Shown: positions 41,359 to 57,900, numbered from the stretch's first letter. The stretch is DNA of 64,000 bases from Mycolicibacterium sp. lyk4-40-TYG-92 (GCF_030209435.1 NZ_JARVRX010000012.1:1-64000); one strand, 5' to 3'. Translations and numbers: made by a program. The notes: generated from the letters alone by a model not told the origin.

Positions 41359-44300
41359 GTGGGCGTCGTGGCAGTGAATTCGCAGGCCATCCGCGAGGAG
41401 GTTGCCGAACTCCTGGGCACCCGTGCCGACACCCTCGACCCTGGCGCCGACCTCATCGGCCAGGGCCTCGACTCGATCCGCATGATGTCGCTCGCCGGAC
41501 GCTGGCGGAAGCAGGGCATCGACATCGACTTCGCCGCACTGGCCGCCGAGCCGACCATCGTGGCGTGGTCGGAACTGCTGTCCGCGGCGGGCGGCCTGCA
41601 GCGTGCCGAAACCGCGGTACCGCAGGATGATTCGGAACACGACCAGCCCTTCGGCCTGGCCCCGATGCAGCACGCCATGTGGGTGGGCCGGGAAGACGAC
41701 CAGCAACTGGGTGGCGTCGCCGGACACCTCTATGTCGAATTCGACGGCCACGGGGTCGATGTCGAGCGATTGACCACCGCCGCAACGGCTTTGGCGGTCC
41801 GGCATCCCATGCTGCGCGTGCAGTTCCGCGCCGACGGCACGCAGCGCATTCGCCCGCAGGACGGAGACTTCCCGGTGACGGTCACCGACCTGCGGGACCT
41901 GCCGGCGGATCAGATCGCCGAACAGCTGGCCGTCACCCAGTGCCGCAAGGCGCACCAGCAGTTGACCGACGAGGTCTTCGAACTGAGCCTGACGCTGCTG
42001 CCGGAGGGCAAGACCCGCCTGCACGTCGACCTGGACATGCAGGCCGCCGACGCCATGAGCTACCGCACGCTGATGGCCGATCTCGCCGCCCTGTACCGCG
42101 GTGTCGAGCTCGCCCCCCTGACCTACACGTACCGCGAATACCGCGTGGCTGCGGCGCAGTCGGCGGCGCAGCCCGATCCCAAGGCCGAAGCCGATCGGCA
42201 GTGGTGGGGCGAGCGGCTTCCGGAACTTCCCGATCCGCCGCGCCTGCCGCTGGTTCCGACCGCCGAGCAGAACGACCCGAGGCACACCACCCGCCGCTGG
42301 CACTGGCTGGCCCCCGACGTGCGGGACGCGCTCTATGGCGCGGCCCGCCGGCGTGGGATCACGCCCGCGATGGCCCTGGCCGCGTCCTTTTCCGATGCCC
42401 TGGCCTGCTGGTCGGCCGGGCAGCGCTTCCTGCTGAATGTGCCGCTGTTCGGACGCGAGCAACGCCACGCCGATGTCGATCGACTGGTCGGTGATTTCAC
42501 GTCGTCGCTGCTGCTCGACGTCGACCTGACCGACGCGGCCACCGCGACCGCGCGCTGCGGCGCCCTGCAGGACGCATTCCGCACTGCCGCAGCACATTCC
42601 GGCTATTCCGGGCTCGAGGTGCTGCGGGACCTGAGCCGGCATCGCGGCACCCAGGTGCTGGCACCGGTGGTGTTCACCAGCGCCCTGGGCCTCGGCGAAC
42701 TGTTCGGCTCGGCAGTGATCGAGACGTTCGGCACCCCCGGGTGGATCAATTCGCAAGGACCGCAGGTGATGCTGGACGCCCAGGTGACCGAGTTCAACGG
42801 TGGTGTGCTGGTGAACTGGGATGTGCGCGAGGACGCGTTCCCCGACGGCGTCATCGACGCGATGTTCGCCCGGCACATCGCCGAGTTGGAGCGGCTGGCC
42901 GGCGACGACACGGCGTGGGAGGCCCCCACACCCGAGCCCATGTCGGCGGCCCAGCGTGCGGTCCGCGACGCGGCAAACAGCCGCACCGCGGCGCCCAGCG
43001 GTGCGGCACTGCATACCGGCTTCTTCGCCTCGGCTGCCGCCCGGCCGGGCGCCACGGCCATGATCGGCGAGGCCCGGCAGTGGACGTATGCCGAATTGGC
43101 CGAGGAAGTTTCGGCTGTCGCGTCAGCGCTGCAGGTCGCCGGCATCGTGCCGGGCGACACCGTCGCCGTGCTCGGCCCCAAGGGCGCGGAGCAGATCATC
43201 GCGCTCCTGGCCATCCTGGCGGCCGGCGGGGTCTACCTGCCGATCGGCGTGGACCAGCCCGCCGACCGCACCGAGAAGATCCTCGCCACCGGCGGCGTCC
43301 GGATGGCGCTCTATTGCGGTGACCTGGTGCCGTCGTGGCGTCCGTCGCTCACCGTGACGGAGGCGCTGCGGATCGGCCGACGTGCCGAAGGACCGTTCGT
43401 CCCGGCCGCCACCGATCCCCATGAGCTGGCCTACGTGCTGTTCACCTCCGGCTCGACCGGTGAGCCCAAGGGCGTCGAGGTCACCCATGACGCGGCGATG
43501 AACACCGCGGAATTCCTGTACCGGCACTTCGGCATCGGGCCGGCTGACCGCTGCCTGGCGCTCGCGACGCTGGAATGCGACCTGTCGGTGCTCGACATGT
43601 TCGCCACGCTCGCCACCGGTGGCAGCATCGTGGTGGTCGACGAGCCGTACCGGCGCGACCCGGACCGCTGGGCCGCCCTCATTGCCGAGCACGGCGTGAC
43701 GGTGCTCAATTTCCTGCCGGGCTGGCTGGAGATGCTGGTCTCGGTAAATGAGGGAGTCGGTGCGGACCGTTTGCAGTCGGTCCGTGTGGTGCTCACCGGC
43801 GGCGACTGGGTCCGGACCGCCATGGTCCGGCACCTACAGGCGCAGGCCCCGGGCGTCCGCGTCGCCGGCTTGGGCGGCGCCACCGAAACCGCCATTCACG
43901 CAACCATTTTCGAGGCCGGCGAGCTGCCGGACACCTGGTCGGCGGTGCCCTACGGTGTGCCGTTCACCAACAACGCGTGCCGGGTGGTCAACGAGGCGGG
44001 CCAGGACTGCCCCGACTGGGTGGCCGGCGAGCTGTGGTTCACCGGACGTGGCATCGCCTCGGGCTACCGCGGCCGGGCAGATCTGACCGCCGACCGCTTC
44101 GTGCGCTACGCCGGCCGAACCTGGTACCGCTCAGGAGATTTGGCGCGCTACCGGCCGGACGGCATCCTGGAGTTCGTCGGGCGTGCTGACCACCGGGTGA
44201 AGATCAGCGGCTACCGCATCGAACTCGGTGACGTCGAGGCCGCGCTGCAGCGGGTGCCCGGCGTGCGTGCCGCGGTGGCCGGTGTGGTCTCCGGTGGGGA

Positions 44301-44859
44301 ACGAGGGCACGACGTGCTGGCGGCCCTGGTCTCGGTCGACGACCCGGAGCTGACCGCCGAGCGCATCTCCGCGGCTGTCGCCGAACTCGTACCGCCGCAT
44401 ATGATCCCGCGCCAGCTGCAGGTGGTTGCGGCCATTCCTTTCACCGTCGGCGGCAAGACCGACCGCCGGGCCGCTGCCGGTCAACTCGCGGCGCTGGTGC
44501 AGGCGGCCGACGGCGCCGACCGGGCGCAGCCGGAGACCACGCTGGAGCGAGCGTTGGTCGCCATCGTCTCGGAACTGCTCGCCGTCGAGGCAGGTGTCGA
44601 GGACGACTTCTTCGAGCTCGGTGGTGACTCGGTGCTCGCGACCGCCACTGTGGCGCGGATCCGGAAGTGGCTGGACACCCCGACCGTGGGCGTGCCCGAT
44701 ATCTTCGCGGCCCGGACGGTGCGGACGCTGGCACAGCGGCTCACCAGCCGCGAGGACGGCAGTGGGCGACTCGAGATGGTCGCCGAGCTCTACCTGGAGA
44801 TCGCCGAGATGAACCACGACGACGTGCTCACCGCGCTGGACCCGGCGGCCGTCTCATGA
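41359..44859 (+). CDS. mbtB: Mycobactin NRPS MbtB (ArCP-Cy-A-PCP, no thioesterase)
   Basis: 1166 residues from GTG 41359 (GGGAGG just upstream). Aryl carrier domain with GQGLDSIRMM near residue 35; cyclization domain with DLDMQAADAMS (DxxxxDxxS type) near 223; adenylation domain with FTSGSTGEPKGVEV near 694 and DHRVKISGYRIELGD; peptidyl carrier FFELGGDSVLAT near 1088. It joins salicylate to a Ser/Thr residue and cyclises it to the hydroxyphenyl-oxazoline. M. tuberculosis MbtB continues into a thioesterase domain; here the protein stops at LTALDPAAVS and the thioesterase is a separate gene overlapping by ATGA. Confidence 0.95.
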   Translation: MGVVAVNSQAIREEVAELLGTRADTLDPGADLIGQGLDSIRMMSLAGRWRKQGIDIDFAALAAEPTIVAWSELLSAAGGLQRAETAVPQDDSEHDQPFGLAPMQHAMWVGREDDQQLGGVAGHLYVEFDGHGVDVERLTTAATALAVRHPMLRVQFRADGTQRIRPQDGDFPVTVTDLRDLPADQIAEQLAVTQCRKAHQQLTDEVFELSLTLLPEGKTRLHVDLDMQAADAMSYRTLMADLAALYRGVELAPLTYTYREYRVAAAQSAAQPDPKAEADRQWWGERLPELPDPPRLPLVPTAEQNDPRHTTRRWHWLAPDVRDALYGAARRRGITPAMALAASFSDALACWSAGQRFLLNVPLFGREQRHADVDRLVGDFTSSLLLDVDLTDAATATARCGALQDAFRTAAAHSGYSGLEVLRDLSRHRGTQVLAPVVFTSALGLGELFGSAVIETFGTPGWINSQGPQVMLDAQVTEFNGGVLVNWDVREDAFPDGVIDAMFARHIAELERLAGDDTAWEAPTPEPMSAAQRAVRDAANSRTAAPSGAALHTGFFASAAARPGATAMIGEARQWTYAELAEEVSAVASALQVAGIVPGDTVAVLGPKGAEQIIALLAILAAGGVYLPIGVDQPADRTEKILATGGVRMALYCGDLVPSWRPSLTVTEALRIGRRAEGPFVPAATDPHELAYVLFTSGSTGEPKGVEVTHDAAMNTAEFLYRHFGIGPADRCLALATLECDLSVLDMFATLATGGSIVVVDEPYRRDPDRWAALIAEHGVTVLNFLPGWLEMLVSVNEGVGADRLQSVRVVLTGGDWVRTAMVRHLQAQAPGVRVAGLGGATETAIHATIFEAGELPDTWSAVPYGVPFTNNACRVVNEAGQDCPDWVAGELWFTGRGIASGYRGRADLTADRFVRYAGRTWYRSGDLARYRPDGILEFVGRADHRVKISGYRIELGDVEAALQRVPGVRAAVAGVVSGGERGHDVLAALVSVDDPELTAERISAAVAELVPPHMIPRQLQVVAAIPFTVGGKTDRRAAAGQLAALVQAADGADRAQPETTLERALVAIVSELLAVEAGVEDDFFELGGDSVLATATVARIRKWLDTPTVGVPDIFAARTVRTLAQRLTSREDGSGRLEMVAELYLEIAEMNHDDVLTALDPAAVS

Positions 44860-45590
44860 CCGAGATGACAACGACTTTCGAACCCTGGATCAAGCACTAC
44901 CCGGGTTCCGGTGACACCGGCGCGGTCGTGATCTTCCCGCATGCCGGGGGTGCCGCGGTCGCCTACCGGGACCTCGCAACTGCCGTGTCGGGCAAGGGGA
45001 TCGACACGTACGTCGTGCAGTACCCGCGCCGCGCCGACCGGCTGGCGCATCCGGCGCATCCGACGGTCGAGCAACTGGCCGCCGATCTGTTCGCGGCGGG
45101 TGACTGGGCGGGCGTCGGCCCGCTGCGGCTCGTCGGGCACTGCATGGGTGCTGTGGTGGCCTTCGAGTTCGCGCGCGTAGCCGAACGGAGCGGGGCCACC
45201 GTGCACAGCTTGTGGGCGTCCGCGGGCCAGGCGCCGTGCGATGTGGTCGACGCGCCGCCGCTGCCGACCGGACCGCGCGAAATGCTCGCCGAGATGGTCG
45301 ATCTCGGCGGCACCGACCCCCGGCTGCTCGCCGACGTGGATTTCGTGGAGATGCTGCTGATGGCGGTGGGGGCCGACTACGAAGCGCTCAACCGGTACGC
45401 CGGCGGTGGCCGCATCGCCGCCGACATCCATGCCCTCGGCGGCCGCGACGATCATCGCATCGACCGGGACATGCTGCGCCGCTGGGAGAACCACACGTCG
45501 GGCGGCTTCACCCTGGCCGAGTTCGACGGCGGCCACTTCTACCTCAACGACCAGCTGGACACGATCGCGGAAGTGATCAGTGCGCGCTGA
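44856..45590 (+). CDS. mbtT: Free-standing type II thioesterase of the mycobactin cluster
   Basis: 244 residues, alpha/beta hydrolase. FPHAGGAAVAYRDLA near the start, nucleophile region LVGHCMGAVVAFEFAR in which Cys replaces the usual Ser of GHSMG, and C-terminal FDGGHFYLND with the catalytic His. The sequence matches the thioesterase fused to the C-terminus of M. tuberculosis MbtB. A free type II thioesterase usually clears stalled or mis-primed carrier domains. ATGA overlap with mbtB and 11-nt overlap with mbtC. Confidence 0.88.
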   Translation: MTEMTTTFEPWIKHYPGSGDTGAVVIFPHAGGAAVAYRDLATAVSGKGIDTYVVQYPRRADRLAHPAHPTVEQLAADLFAAGDWAGVGPLRLVGHCMGAVVAFEFARVAERSGATVHSLWASAGQAPCDVVDAPPLPTGPREMLAEMVDLGGTDPRLLADVDFVEMLLMAVGADYEALNRYAGGGRIAADIHALGGRDDHRIDRDMLRRWENHTSGGFTLAEFDGGHFYLNDQLDTIAEVISAR

Positions 45591-46911
45591 ACCGACGGAC
45601 CCCGACTCGAGAACCGACGATCCTGTCGTCATCGTCGGGATGGCGGTGGAAGCCCCCGGCGACGTGGACGACGCGGAAAGCTATTGGCAGCTGCTGTCTT
45701 CCGGGCGAGAGGCGCTCGGCGCGTTCCCGGAAGACCGCGGCTGGGCCGTGCGCGACCTGCTCGCCGGCTCGCGCCGGGACGGGTTCAAACGCATCCACAA
45801 TCGGGGTGGATTCCTCACCGGCGCGGCACTTTTCGATCCCTCGTTCTTCGGCATCTCGCCGCGCGAGGCGGTGGCGATGGACCCGCAGCAGCGCGTCGCG
45901 CTGCGGGTGACGTGGCGGGCACTGGAAAACGCCGGCATCAACCCGGATGATCTGGCCGGGCATGACGTCGGCTGCTACATCGGCGCCTCGGCCACCGGCT
46001 ACGGTCCCGATCTCGCCGACTACTCCGACCTGAGTGGGCATCTGATCACCGGGACATCGCTCGGCGTGATCTCCGGACGGATCGGCTACCTGTTGGGCCT
46101 CGATGGTCCGGCGCTCACGATCGACACGTCGTGCTCGTCGGCGCTGACCGCGTTCCACACCGCCGTACAGGCACTGCGCACGGGTGACTGCAGCATGGCG
46201 CTGGCCGGTGGGGTTTGCGTCATGGGATCGCCGGGATACTTCGTCGAATTCGCCAAACAGCACGCCCTCTCGGACGACGGGCACTGCCGGCCCTACAGCG
46301 CGCAGGCCAGCGGCACCGTGTGGGCCGAAGGCGCCGGCATGTTTGTGCTGGAACGAAAGTCGTTGGCGCAGCGCAACGGCCACCGCGTGCTCGCGGAGGT
46401 GCGCGCCAGCTGCCTCAACCAGGACGGACACAGCACCGGCCTGACCGCGCCGAGCGGGCCGGCGCAGGCGCGGCTGTTCGGCCGCGCGCTCGAACTCGCC
46501 GGTGCGCGGCCCGACCAGATCGGAATGATCGAAGGACACGGCACCGGAACCACACTCGGTGACCGGACCGAATTGAACTCGCTGGCCCAGACCTACGGTG
46601 CCACCGCACCTGGCCGGGGCGCGGTCCTGGGCTCGGTGAAATCCAACGTCGGGCACAGTCAGGCCGCCGCGGGTGCGCTGGGACTGGCCAAGGTCCTGGT
46701 GTCGGCCGAGCACGCCGTCATCCCGGCGAGTCTGCACACCACCCAGGCCAGCGCCGAAATCGACTGGAGCGCACAGGGACTACGGCTCGCCACCAACCAC
46801 AGCCCATGGCCCGCCGCGGGCGGCGAGCGCCTTGCCGCGGTCTCGGCTTTCGGCATGAGCGGCACCAACGCGCACGTCGTCGTCGCGATGCCGGAGGGAT
46901 TGGTGGCGTGA
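45580..46911 (+). CDS. mbtC: Mycobactin ketosynthase MbtC
   Basis: 443 residues, a single beta-ketoacyl synthase domain. Active-site Cys in DTSCSSALTAF, the two His in EGHGTGT and KSNVGH, and the C-terminal FGMSGTNAHVVV. With MbtD it forms a split polyketide module that adds the beta-hydroxy acid unit between the two hydroxylysines. GTG start; overlaps the thioesterase gene by 11 nt and mbtD by one base. Confidence 0.95.
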   Translation: MRAEPTDPDSRTDDPVVIVGMAVEAPGDVDDAESYWQLLSSGREALGAFPEDRGWAVRDLLAGSRRDGFKRIHNRGGFLTGAALFDPSFFGISPREAVAMDPQQRVALRVTWRALENAGINPDDLAGHDVGCYIGASATGYGPDLADYSDLSGHLITGTSLGVISGRIGYLLGLDGPALTIDTSCSSALTAFHTAVQALRTGDCSMALAGGVCVMGSPGYFVEFAKQHALSDDGHCRPYSAQASGTVWAEGAGMFVLERKSLAQRNGHRVLAEVRASCLNQDGHSTGLTAPSGPAQARLFGRALELAGARPDQIGMIEGHGTGTTLGDRTELNSLAQTYGATAPGRGAVLGSVKSNVGHSQAAAGALGLAKVLVSAEHAVIPASLHTTQASAEIDWSAQGLRLATNHSPWPAAGGERLAAVSAFGMSGTNAHVVVAMPEGLVA

Positions 46912-49844
46912 TGAGCCTTTCGCACTTTCCCGACGGCCGCGTACCCGTCCTGCTCAGCGCACACAGCGAAGCGCTGCTGGCCGCGGAGGCGACCGGCGTC
47001 GCCGACTACCTGGACCGTCGTGGTGCCGTAAGCATCGGTGCGGTGGCTGCGATGCTGTTGCGGCTGCGCCGTCGTCGCCGGTTCCGGGCCGTGGTGCGGG
47101 CGCATGACGCGGCCGAGCTGGCTGCCGCACTGCGGGCGCTGGCCGCGGGGGAGGAGCACCCGCTGGTCGCGGTATCCGCGCGGACGGCAGCGCCCCGGAC
47201 GGCCTTCGTGTTCCCCGGCAATGGCGGCCAATGGCCGGCGATGGGCGCCGACGCATACCGGCAGCTGCCGGTGTACCGCGCTGCCGCCGACCGGTGCGCT
47301 GAGGCGTTCGTCGCGGCGGGCATCGACTCACCGCTGGCCTTTCTGGTCGACCCGGCCGACCGGGACTGGACCCAAATCCACAGTCAGAGTGCGCAGTTCA
47401 CGCACGCCATCGGCCTCACATCGGTGTGGCAGGCACTGGGCATCGAGCCCGACGTCACGCTGGGACACAGCCTCGGCGAGATCGCCGCGGCTTATGTCGC
47501 CGGGGCCATGACGCTGGCCGAGGCGGTCGCCGTGGTCATCGCCCGGGCCGGGGCACTGGACGGCCTCGTCGGCGATTTCGGCGCCGCGAGCCTGGGGCTG
47601 AGCATCGACGAAGCGCAGCAGGCGGTTTCGAACGCCGCCGGGTGGATGGAACTGTCCGTGGTCAACTCGCCGGCGTCGGTCGTGGTGTCCGGCGAGCGGA
47701 CCGCCGTCGCAGACCTGGTGGCCAACCTGCAATCCCACGGCCGCTTCGCGCGCGTCATCGCGATGAGCTTTCCCGCCCACACCAGTGCGCTCGATCCGCT
47801 ACGTACACAAATGCTTTCCGGTGTACCGAAAGCGCGGTTCGTCCAGGGCACCGTGCCGTTCATCGGATCCGTCACCGGCGAGGCCGTCGGTGCGGATACC
47901 GAATTCGGTGAGTACTGGTACCGGAACCTACGGAACACCGTGCGGTTCGACCGGGCCGCCGCCGCGGCGCGGGACAGCGGCGTCGAGGCCTTCGTCGAGA
48001 TGTCGGCACACCCCGCATTGCTGCACGCGCTCGCCGATAACGCCGCGAGCGGTGCGAGCGACCAGGTCGGCGAGCCGCTCATCGTCGGCTCGGGACGCCG
48101 CGACGAGACGCTGGTCGACGTACTCTCCGACAACATCGCGACGGTTGCCGTGTCCGACCCTGATTACGACTGGGCCGGGCACATCGAGACCGATCAACCG
48201 CTGCTGCACGGATTTCCGCATGCGCCGATGGCGGCGATGCACCTCTGGGCGACACCGGAACCGCTGCCCGCGGTTGCCGGACTGACGGTCGGCGCCGAAC
48301 AGTGGCTTCCCCAGCCGGACGAGACCGTGCCGCTGATCATCCGGCGCGCTGCCGTGGTCGACCTGCCGGGACCGCGCGGTGCACTCGCCGACCATCTCCG
48401 CGACGGCGTGCGGGCCAACCTCGGCACGGTACTGGTCGAGCCGGCCGACGCCGATCTGCTCATCGTGGTCGCACCGATGCTCGACCACCCCGACACCGAG
48501 GCGGCGGTCACCGACCTGGCCGAGCTGATCGGCGGCGGGCTGTGCGACTACCCGAATGCCATCGGGCCACAATGCGCCGACGTGTGGCTGGTGACCGTCG
48601 GCGGCGAGCACGTGCGCGACGACGAGCCGGTGGCGCTGCCCGCCCAGGCAGCCCTCGCCGCCATGCACCGCAGCATCGGTTTCGACCATCCGGATCAGTC
48701 GTTCCGCCACCTCGACCTGGCATCCTGGGAACTCGACACGCCGGCGGCGACCGCTGTCATCGAGACCATGCTGGGCGCGGGAACCGAAGTGGCGCTGCGC
48801 GATTCGCTGCAGTACCGACGCGGTTTGCACGCGCTGCCGGATGGTGCTGCACCAGCGCCCGGGCTCCTCGACAACGTGGTCATCACCGGCGGCAACGGCG
48901 CGGTCGGCCTGCACTTCGCCCGGACCCTCGCCGCCGGGGGCGCCCGGCGCATCGTGCTGGTGAGCCGCAGCGGCAACAGCGCAGAGCAATTGGCCGAATT
49001 CGCCGGCACCGAGGTGCTCTCGGTGCAGTGCGACATCACGTCGCCCGAACAGGTTTCGGCCGCCGCAGCGGCCCACTGCGGTGACGGTGCGACGCTCGTG
49101 ATCCATGCGGCCGGAGCGGCGACGTTCGGCACCACGGTGGGTGCGGACGAATTCGTCGCCACCGCGGCCGCGAAGGTCGGTGGCCTGGCCCGGCTGGCCG
49201 AGTGCTGGCCGCTGCGTCCGGAAGCCCGAATCCTGGTGTGCTCGTCGGTGTCCGGTCTGTGGGGCGGGCTCGGCCATGTTGCGTATGCGGCCGTCAACCG
49301 CATGCAGGATGTGATGGCCGGGCAGTTCCGCGCCGAGGGCCTCGACTGTGTGGCCGTGCGGTGGGGGCTGTGGCCGGGTGCCGGCATCGTCGGTGCCGAC
49401 GACGTGGCACGGATCGAGCGCGCCGGACTGCGGGAGATGGATCCCGACATCGCGATCGATGCGGCTCTCGGAACCAACGCGCCCGCACCGCTGATCTTCA
49501 GCGCCGACGCCGAGCGGCTGGCGACGCTGCTCGGTGCGCCCCTGGTGGATGTGGAACCAGATGCACCGCAACAGGTTCCACCCACAGTCAGCGCCGGTGC
49601 CGATACCGAAGACGTCGTCCGCCATGAGCTGTCGGCGGTGCTCAAACTGGGCGACCCCGCCGACATCGACCTGACCGCGGCCCTGTTCGACCTGGGCCTG
49701 GATTCGCTGCTGGCACTGGACCTGCGCAAGCGACTGCGTCGGAGTACCGGCCGGTCCGTGCCGCTGGCCGGGCTGCTCAGCGGCATCACCGGTACCGAAC
49801 TGGTGGATTTGCTAACCGAGAGATCAGAAAAGGTGGAGAGCTAG
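46911..49844 (+). CDS. mbtD: Mycobactin polyketide synthase MbtD (AT-KR-ACP)
   Basis: 977 residues from ATG 46911 (TGATG overlap with mbtC). Acyltransferase domain with FVFPGNGGQWPAMG and GHSLGEIA near residue 185; ketoreductase with GGNGAVGLHFA near 660 and catalytic SSVSGL...VAYAAVN; acyl carrier LGLDSLLALDLRKRL near 929. Works in trans with the MbtC ketosynthase and reduces the keto group to the beta-hydroxy of mycobactin. No dehydratase domain seen. Confidence 0.94.
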   Translation: MSLSHFPDGRVPVLLSAHSEALLAAEATGVADYLDRRGAVSIGAVAAMLLRLRRRRRFRAVVRAHDAAELAAALRALAAGEEHPLVAVSARTAAPRTAFVFPGNGGQWPAMGADAYRQLPVYRAAADRCAEAFVAAGIDSPLAFLVDPADRDWTQIHSQSAQFTHAIGLTSVWQALGIEPDVTLGHSLGEIAAAYVAGAMTLAEAVAVVIARAGALDGLVGDFGAASLGLSIDEAQQAVSNAAGWMELSVVNSPASVVVSGERTAVADLVANLQSHGRFARVIAMSFPAHTSALDPLRTQMLSGVPKARFVQGTVPFIGSVTGEAVGADTEFGEYWYRNLRNTVRFDRAAAAARDSGVEAFVEMSAHPALLHALADNAASGASDQVGEPLIVGSGRRDETLVDVLSDNIATVAVSDPDYDWAGHIETDQPLLHGFPHAPMAAMHLWATPEPLPAVAGLTVGAEQWLPQPDETVPLIIRRAAVVDLPGPRGALADHLRDGVRANLGTVLVEPADADLLIVVAPMLDHPDTEAAVTDLAELIGGGLCDYPNAIGPQCADVWLVTVGGEHVRDDEPVALPAQAALAAMHRSIGFDHPDQSFRHLDLASWELDTPAATAVIETMLGAGTEVALRDSLQYRRGLHALPDGAAPAPGLLDNVVITGGNGAVGLHFARTLAAGGARRIVLVSRSGNSAEQLAEFAGTEVLSVQCDITSPEQVSAAAAAHCGDGATLVIHAAGAATFGTTVGADEFVATAAAKVGGLARLAECWPLRPEARILVCSSVSGLWGGLGHVAYAAVNRMQDVMAGQFRAEGLDCVAVRWGLWPGAGIVGADDVARIERAGLREMDPDIAIDAALGTNAPAPLIFSADAERLATLLGAPLVDVEPDAPQQVPPTVSAGADTEDVVRHELSAVLKLGDPADIDLTAALFDLGLDSLLALDLRKRLRRSTGRSVPLAGLLSGITGTELVDLLTERSEKVES

Positions 49845-49845
49845 C

Positions 49846-54947
<5,102 letters not shown>

Positions 54948-54951
<4 letters not shown>

Positions 54952-57900
54952 CCACACTGCAACCCGTGCCGGTCATCGAGGACGTGCTGGCGCTCAGCCC
55001 GCTGCAGCAGGGGCTGTACTCGATGGCTCAACTCGAGCAGGCGGATGACCCGTATCTGATCGCGATGTCGGCTGACATCGACGGTGACGTCGACGCCGCC
55101 CTGCTCCGGGACTGCGCTGCGGCCCTACTCGTGCGTCACCCCAACCTGCGGGCCGGCTTCGTGCAGGCCGGAGCCCGCACGGTGCAGGTGATTCCGAGCG
55201 CGGTCGACCTACCGTGGCGGCAGCTCACCGCCGGGTCGCCCGACGCCGCCGACGACCTCGAAGCGCAGGAACGGCGCCAGCCGTTCAGTCTGGAGCGCGG
55301 ACCGGCGATTCGGTTTCTGCTCATCGAAATGCCGGAACAGCGTTGGCGTTTCGCGGTCGTCGCGCACCACATCGTCATCGACGGGTGGTCGCTGCCGTTG
55401 TTCGTCGGGGAACTGCTCGCGCTGTATGCCGCCGGCGGCGACATCTCCGTGCTGCCTGCCGCGCCGCGCCCGTACCGCGACTACATCGGCTGGCTCGCGG
55501 CCCGGGACCCGGAGGCCAGCCGCCGCCTGTGGCGGCAGCACTTGGCCGGGCTCGACGGCCCGACGATGCTGGCTCCCGCGCTCGGCTCCGGTGAACTCGG
55601 CGACGACCTGCCCCACACCACCGAGATCACGGCACCCCGCGACGAGACGCACCGTCTGGTCGAGGCCGCGCGGGCGCGTGGTGTCACGGTCAACACCCTC
55701 ACCCAGATGGCTTGGGCGGCAATCCTGTCGGTGCTCACCGACCGGCGCGACGTCGTCTTCGGCGTCACCGTCTCGGGCCGGCCGGGGGAGTTGGCCGGCG
55801 TCGAGTCCATGGTCGGTCTCTTCATCAACACCGTGCCGCTGCGGGTCCGGCTGGACCCGCAGCGCCGCGTCGGTGAGCAGTGCCTGTCCCTACAGCGGGA
55901 CGCCGCCGAGTTGCGCGAGCACAGCTACCTGTCGCACACCGAACTGCGCTCGCTCGGCGGTGTCGGTGAACTGTTCGACAGCCTCCTGGTCTATGAGAAC
56001 TTCCCGCCGGGCGGCCTGGTCGGCAGCGGCGAATTCGACGTCCGCGGAGCCACTTTCCGGCCTCGGGCGCTCCAGAGCCTGGCGCATTTTCCGGTCACCG
56101 TCGCAGCGCACCTGACCGACGGCGAATTGACCGTCCTGGTCGAGACGAAAGACGGTGCCACCGGCCTGGTCTCACCGCAGAGCATCGGCCGGCAGGTGCT
56201 CGCGGTGATGCAGCGCCTCGTCGACGGCTGGGACCGGCCGTTGCGCGACGTCGGCATTCAGCTGACCGCACCCGATATGGCGGCATCGCCCGCGACCACC
56301 GAAACCGGCGGCATCCACGAGAAGTTCACCGCCACCGCGCGCAGCAAGCCGGGTTCGATGGCACTGACCTATGACGGCGGCGCACTGACCTTCCGCGGTC
56401 TCGACGAGGCGTCCGACCGCGTCGCTGCCGAACTGCGGCGCCGTGGCGTCGAGACCGAGACGCCGGTGCCCGTGCTGCTGCGCCGCGGACCTGATTACGT
56501 GGTCGCGATGCTCGGCGTACTCAAAGCCGGTGGATTGATCGTGCCGCTGGATCCGTCGATGCCCGCCGACCGGATCGCGGAGATCCTGGGCCAGACCAAC
56601 GCATCGGTTGTCGTGGACGATTCCCTGCTGGCCGCCGCTGGCAACCACCCGGCCGGCGAATTCACACCGGTGCCAACACATCCCGGCCAGGGCGCCTACA
56701 TCGTGTTCACGTCGGGTACCACCGGCAAGCCCAAGGGCGTGGTCGGCACCCATGCCGCGGTGCTGGCCTATGCCGCCGATCACGCGGCCCGGGTGCTGCA
56801 CCCTGCGGTGGCGAAAGCCGGCCGGCCACTTCGGGTTGCGCACGCCTGGTCGTTCACCTTCGACGCGGCCTGGCAGCCACTGGCCGCGCTGCTGGACGGC
56901 CACGGTCTGCACATCGTCGGCGACGAGGTGCAGCGTGATGCCGAGGCACTGGTGGCGACCATCGGGCAGTACGCCGTCGACCTGATCGACACCACGCCGT
57001 CGATGTTCACGCAACTGCAAGCCGAAGGCCTCCTGACTACGGTGCCGCTGGCCGCGCTGGCGCTGGGCGGCGAAGCCGTCGACCCGAACGCGTGGGCGGC
57101 CATCCGCCGCGAGTGCGACCGCACCGGCATGTCGGCTTACAACTGTTACGGCCCAACCGAGACCACGGTCGAAGCTGTGGTGGCTGCATTCACGGAGCAC
57201 GACGCGCCGTCGATCGGGCACCCGACCACCGCGACGCGCGCCTATGTCCTGGACGCCTGGCTGCGGCCGGTACCCGACGGTGTCACCGGTGAGCTCTACC
57301 TGGCCGGTGGACAGCTCACGCGCGGTTACCTCGGCCGCGCCGGCGAGACCGCCGCGCGCTTCGTCGCCGACCCGTTCGTAGCGGGCGCGCGGATGTACCG
57401 CACCGGGGACGTGGTGCGGCGCGATCCCGTCACCGGCGGCCTGCAGTTCCAGGGTCGTTCCGACGATCAGGTGAAAATCCGTGGGTTCCGGGTGGAACCC
57501 GGCGAGGTCGCCGCGGTCCTGCACGCGCATCCGGGGGTGCGGCACGCGCACGTCACCGTCCGGCGGCACGCCAGTGGGCCACGGCTCGTCGCGTACGTCG
57601 CCGGAGCGGCAACTGCCGCCGAGTTGCGGCGCATGCTGGCGTCCCGGCTGCCGAGATATCTGGTGCCGCACCACATCATCGCCGTCGACGAGATTCCGCT
57701 GACGGTCAACGGCAAGGTGGACGACGCGGCGTTGGCCGCCATCGATGCCGCCGCCGGCACCGGGGAGGCAGCCGCGCCGGCGACCGCGACCGAACTCGCA
57801 GTGGCCGAGTTGTTCGCCGACGTCCTGGAGGTGGCCGACCCGGCCGGCCTCGACGTCACCGCCGATTTTCTCGATCTGGGCCTCGACAGCATCGTCGCGC

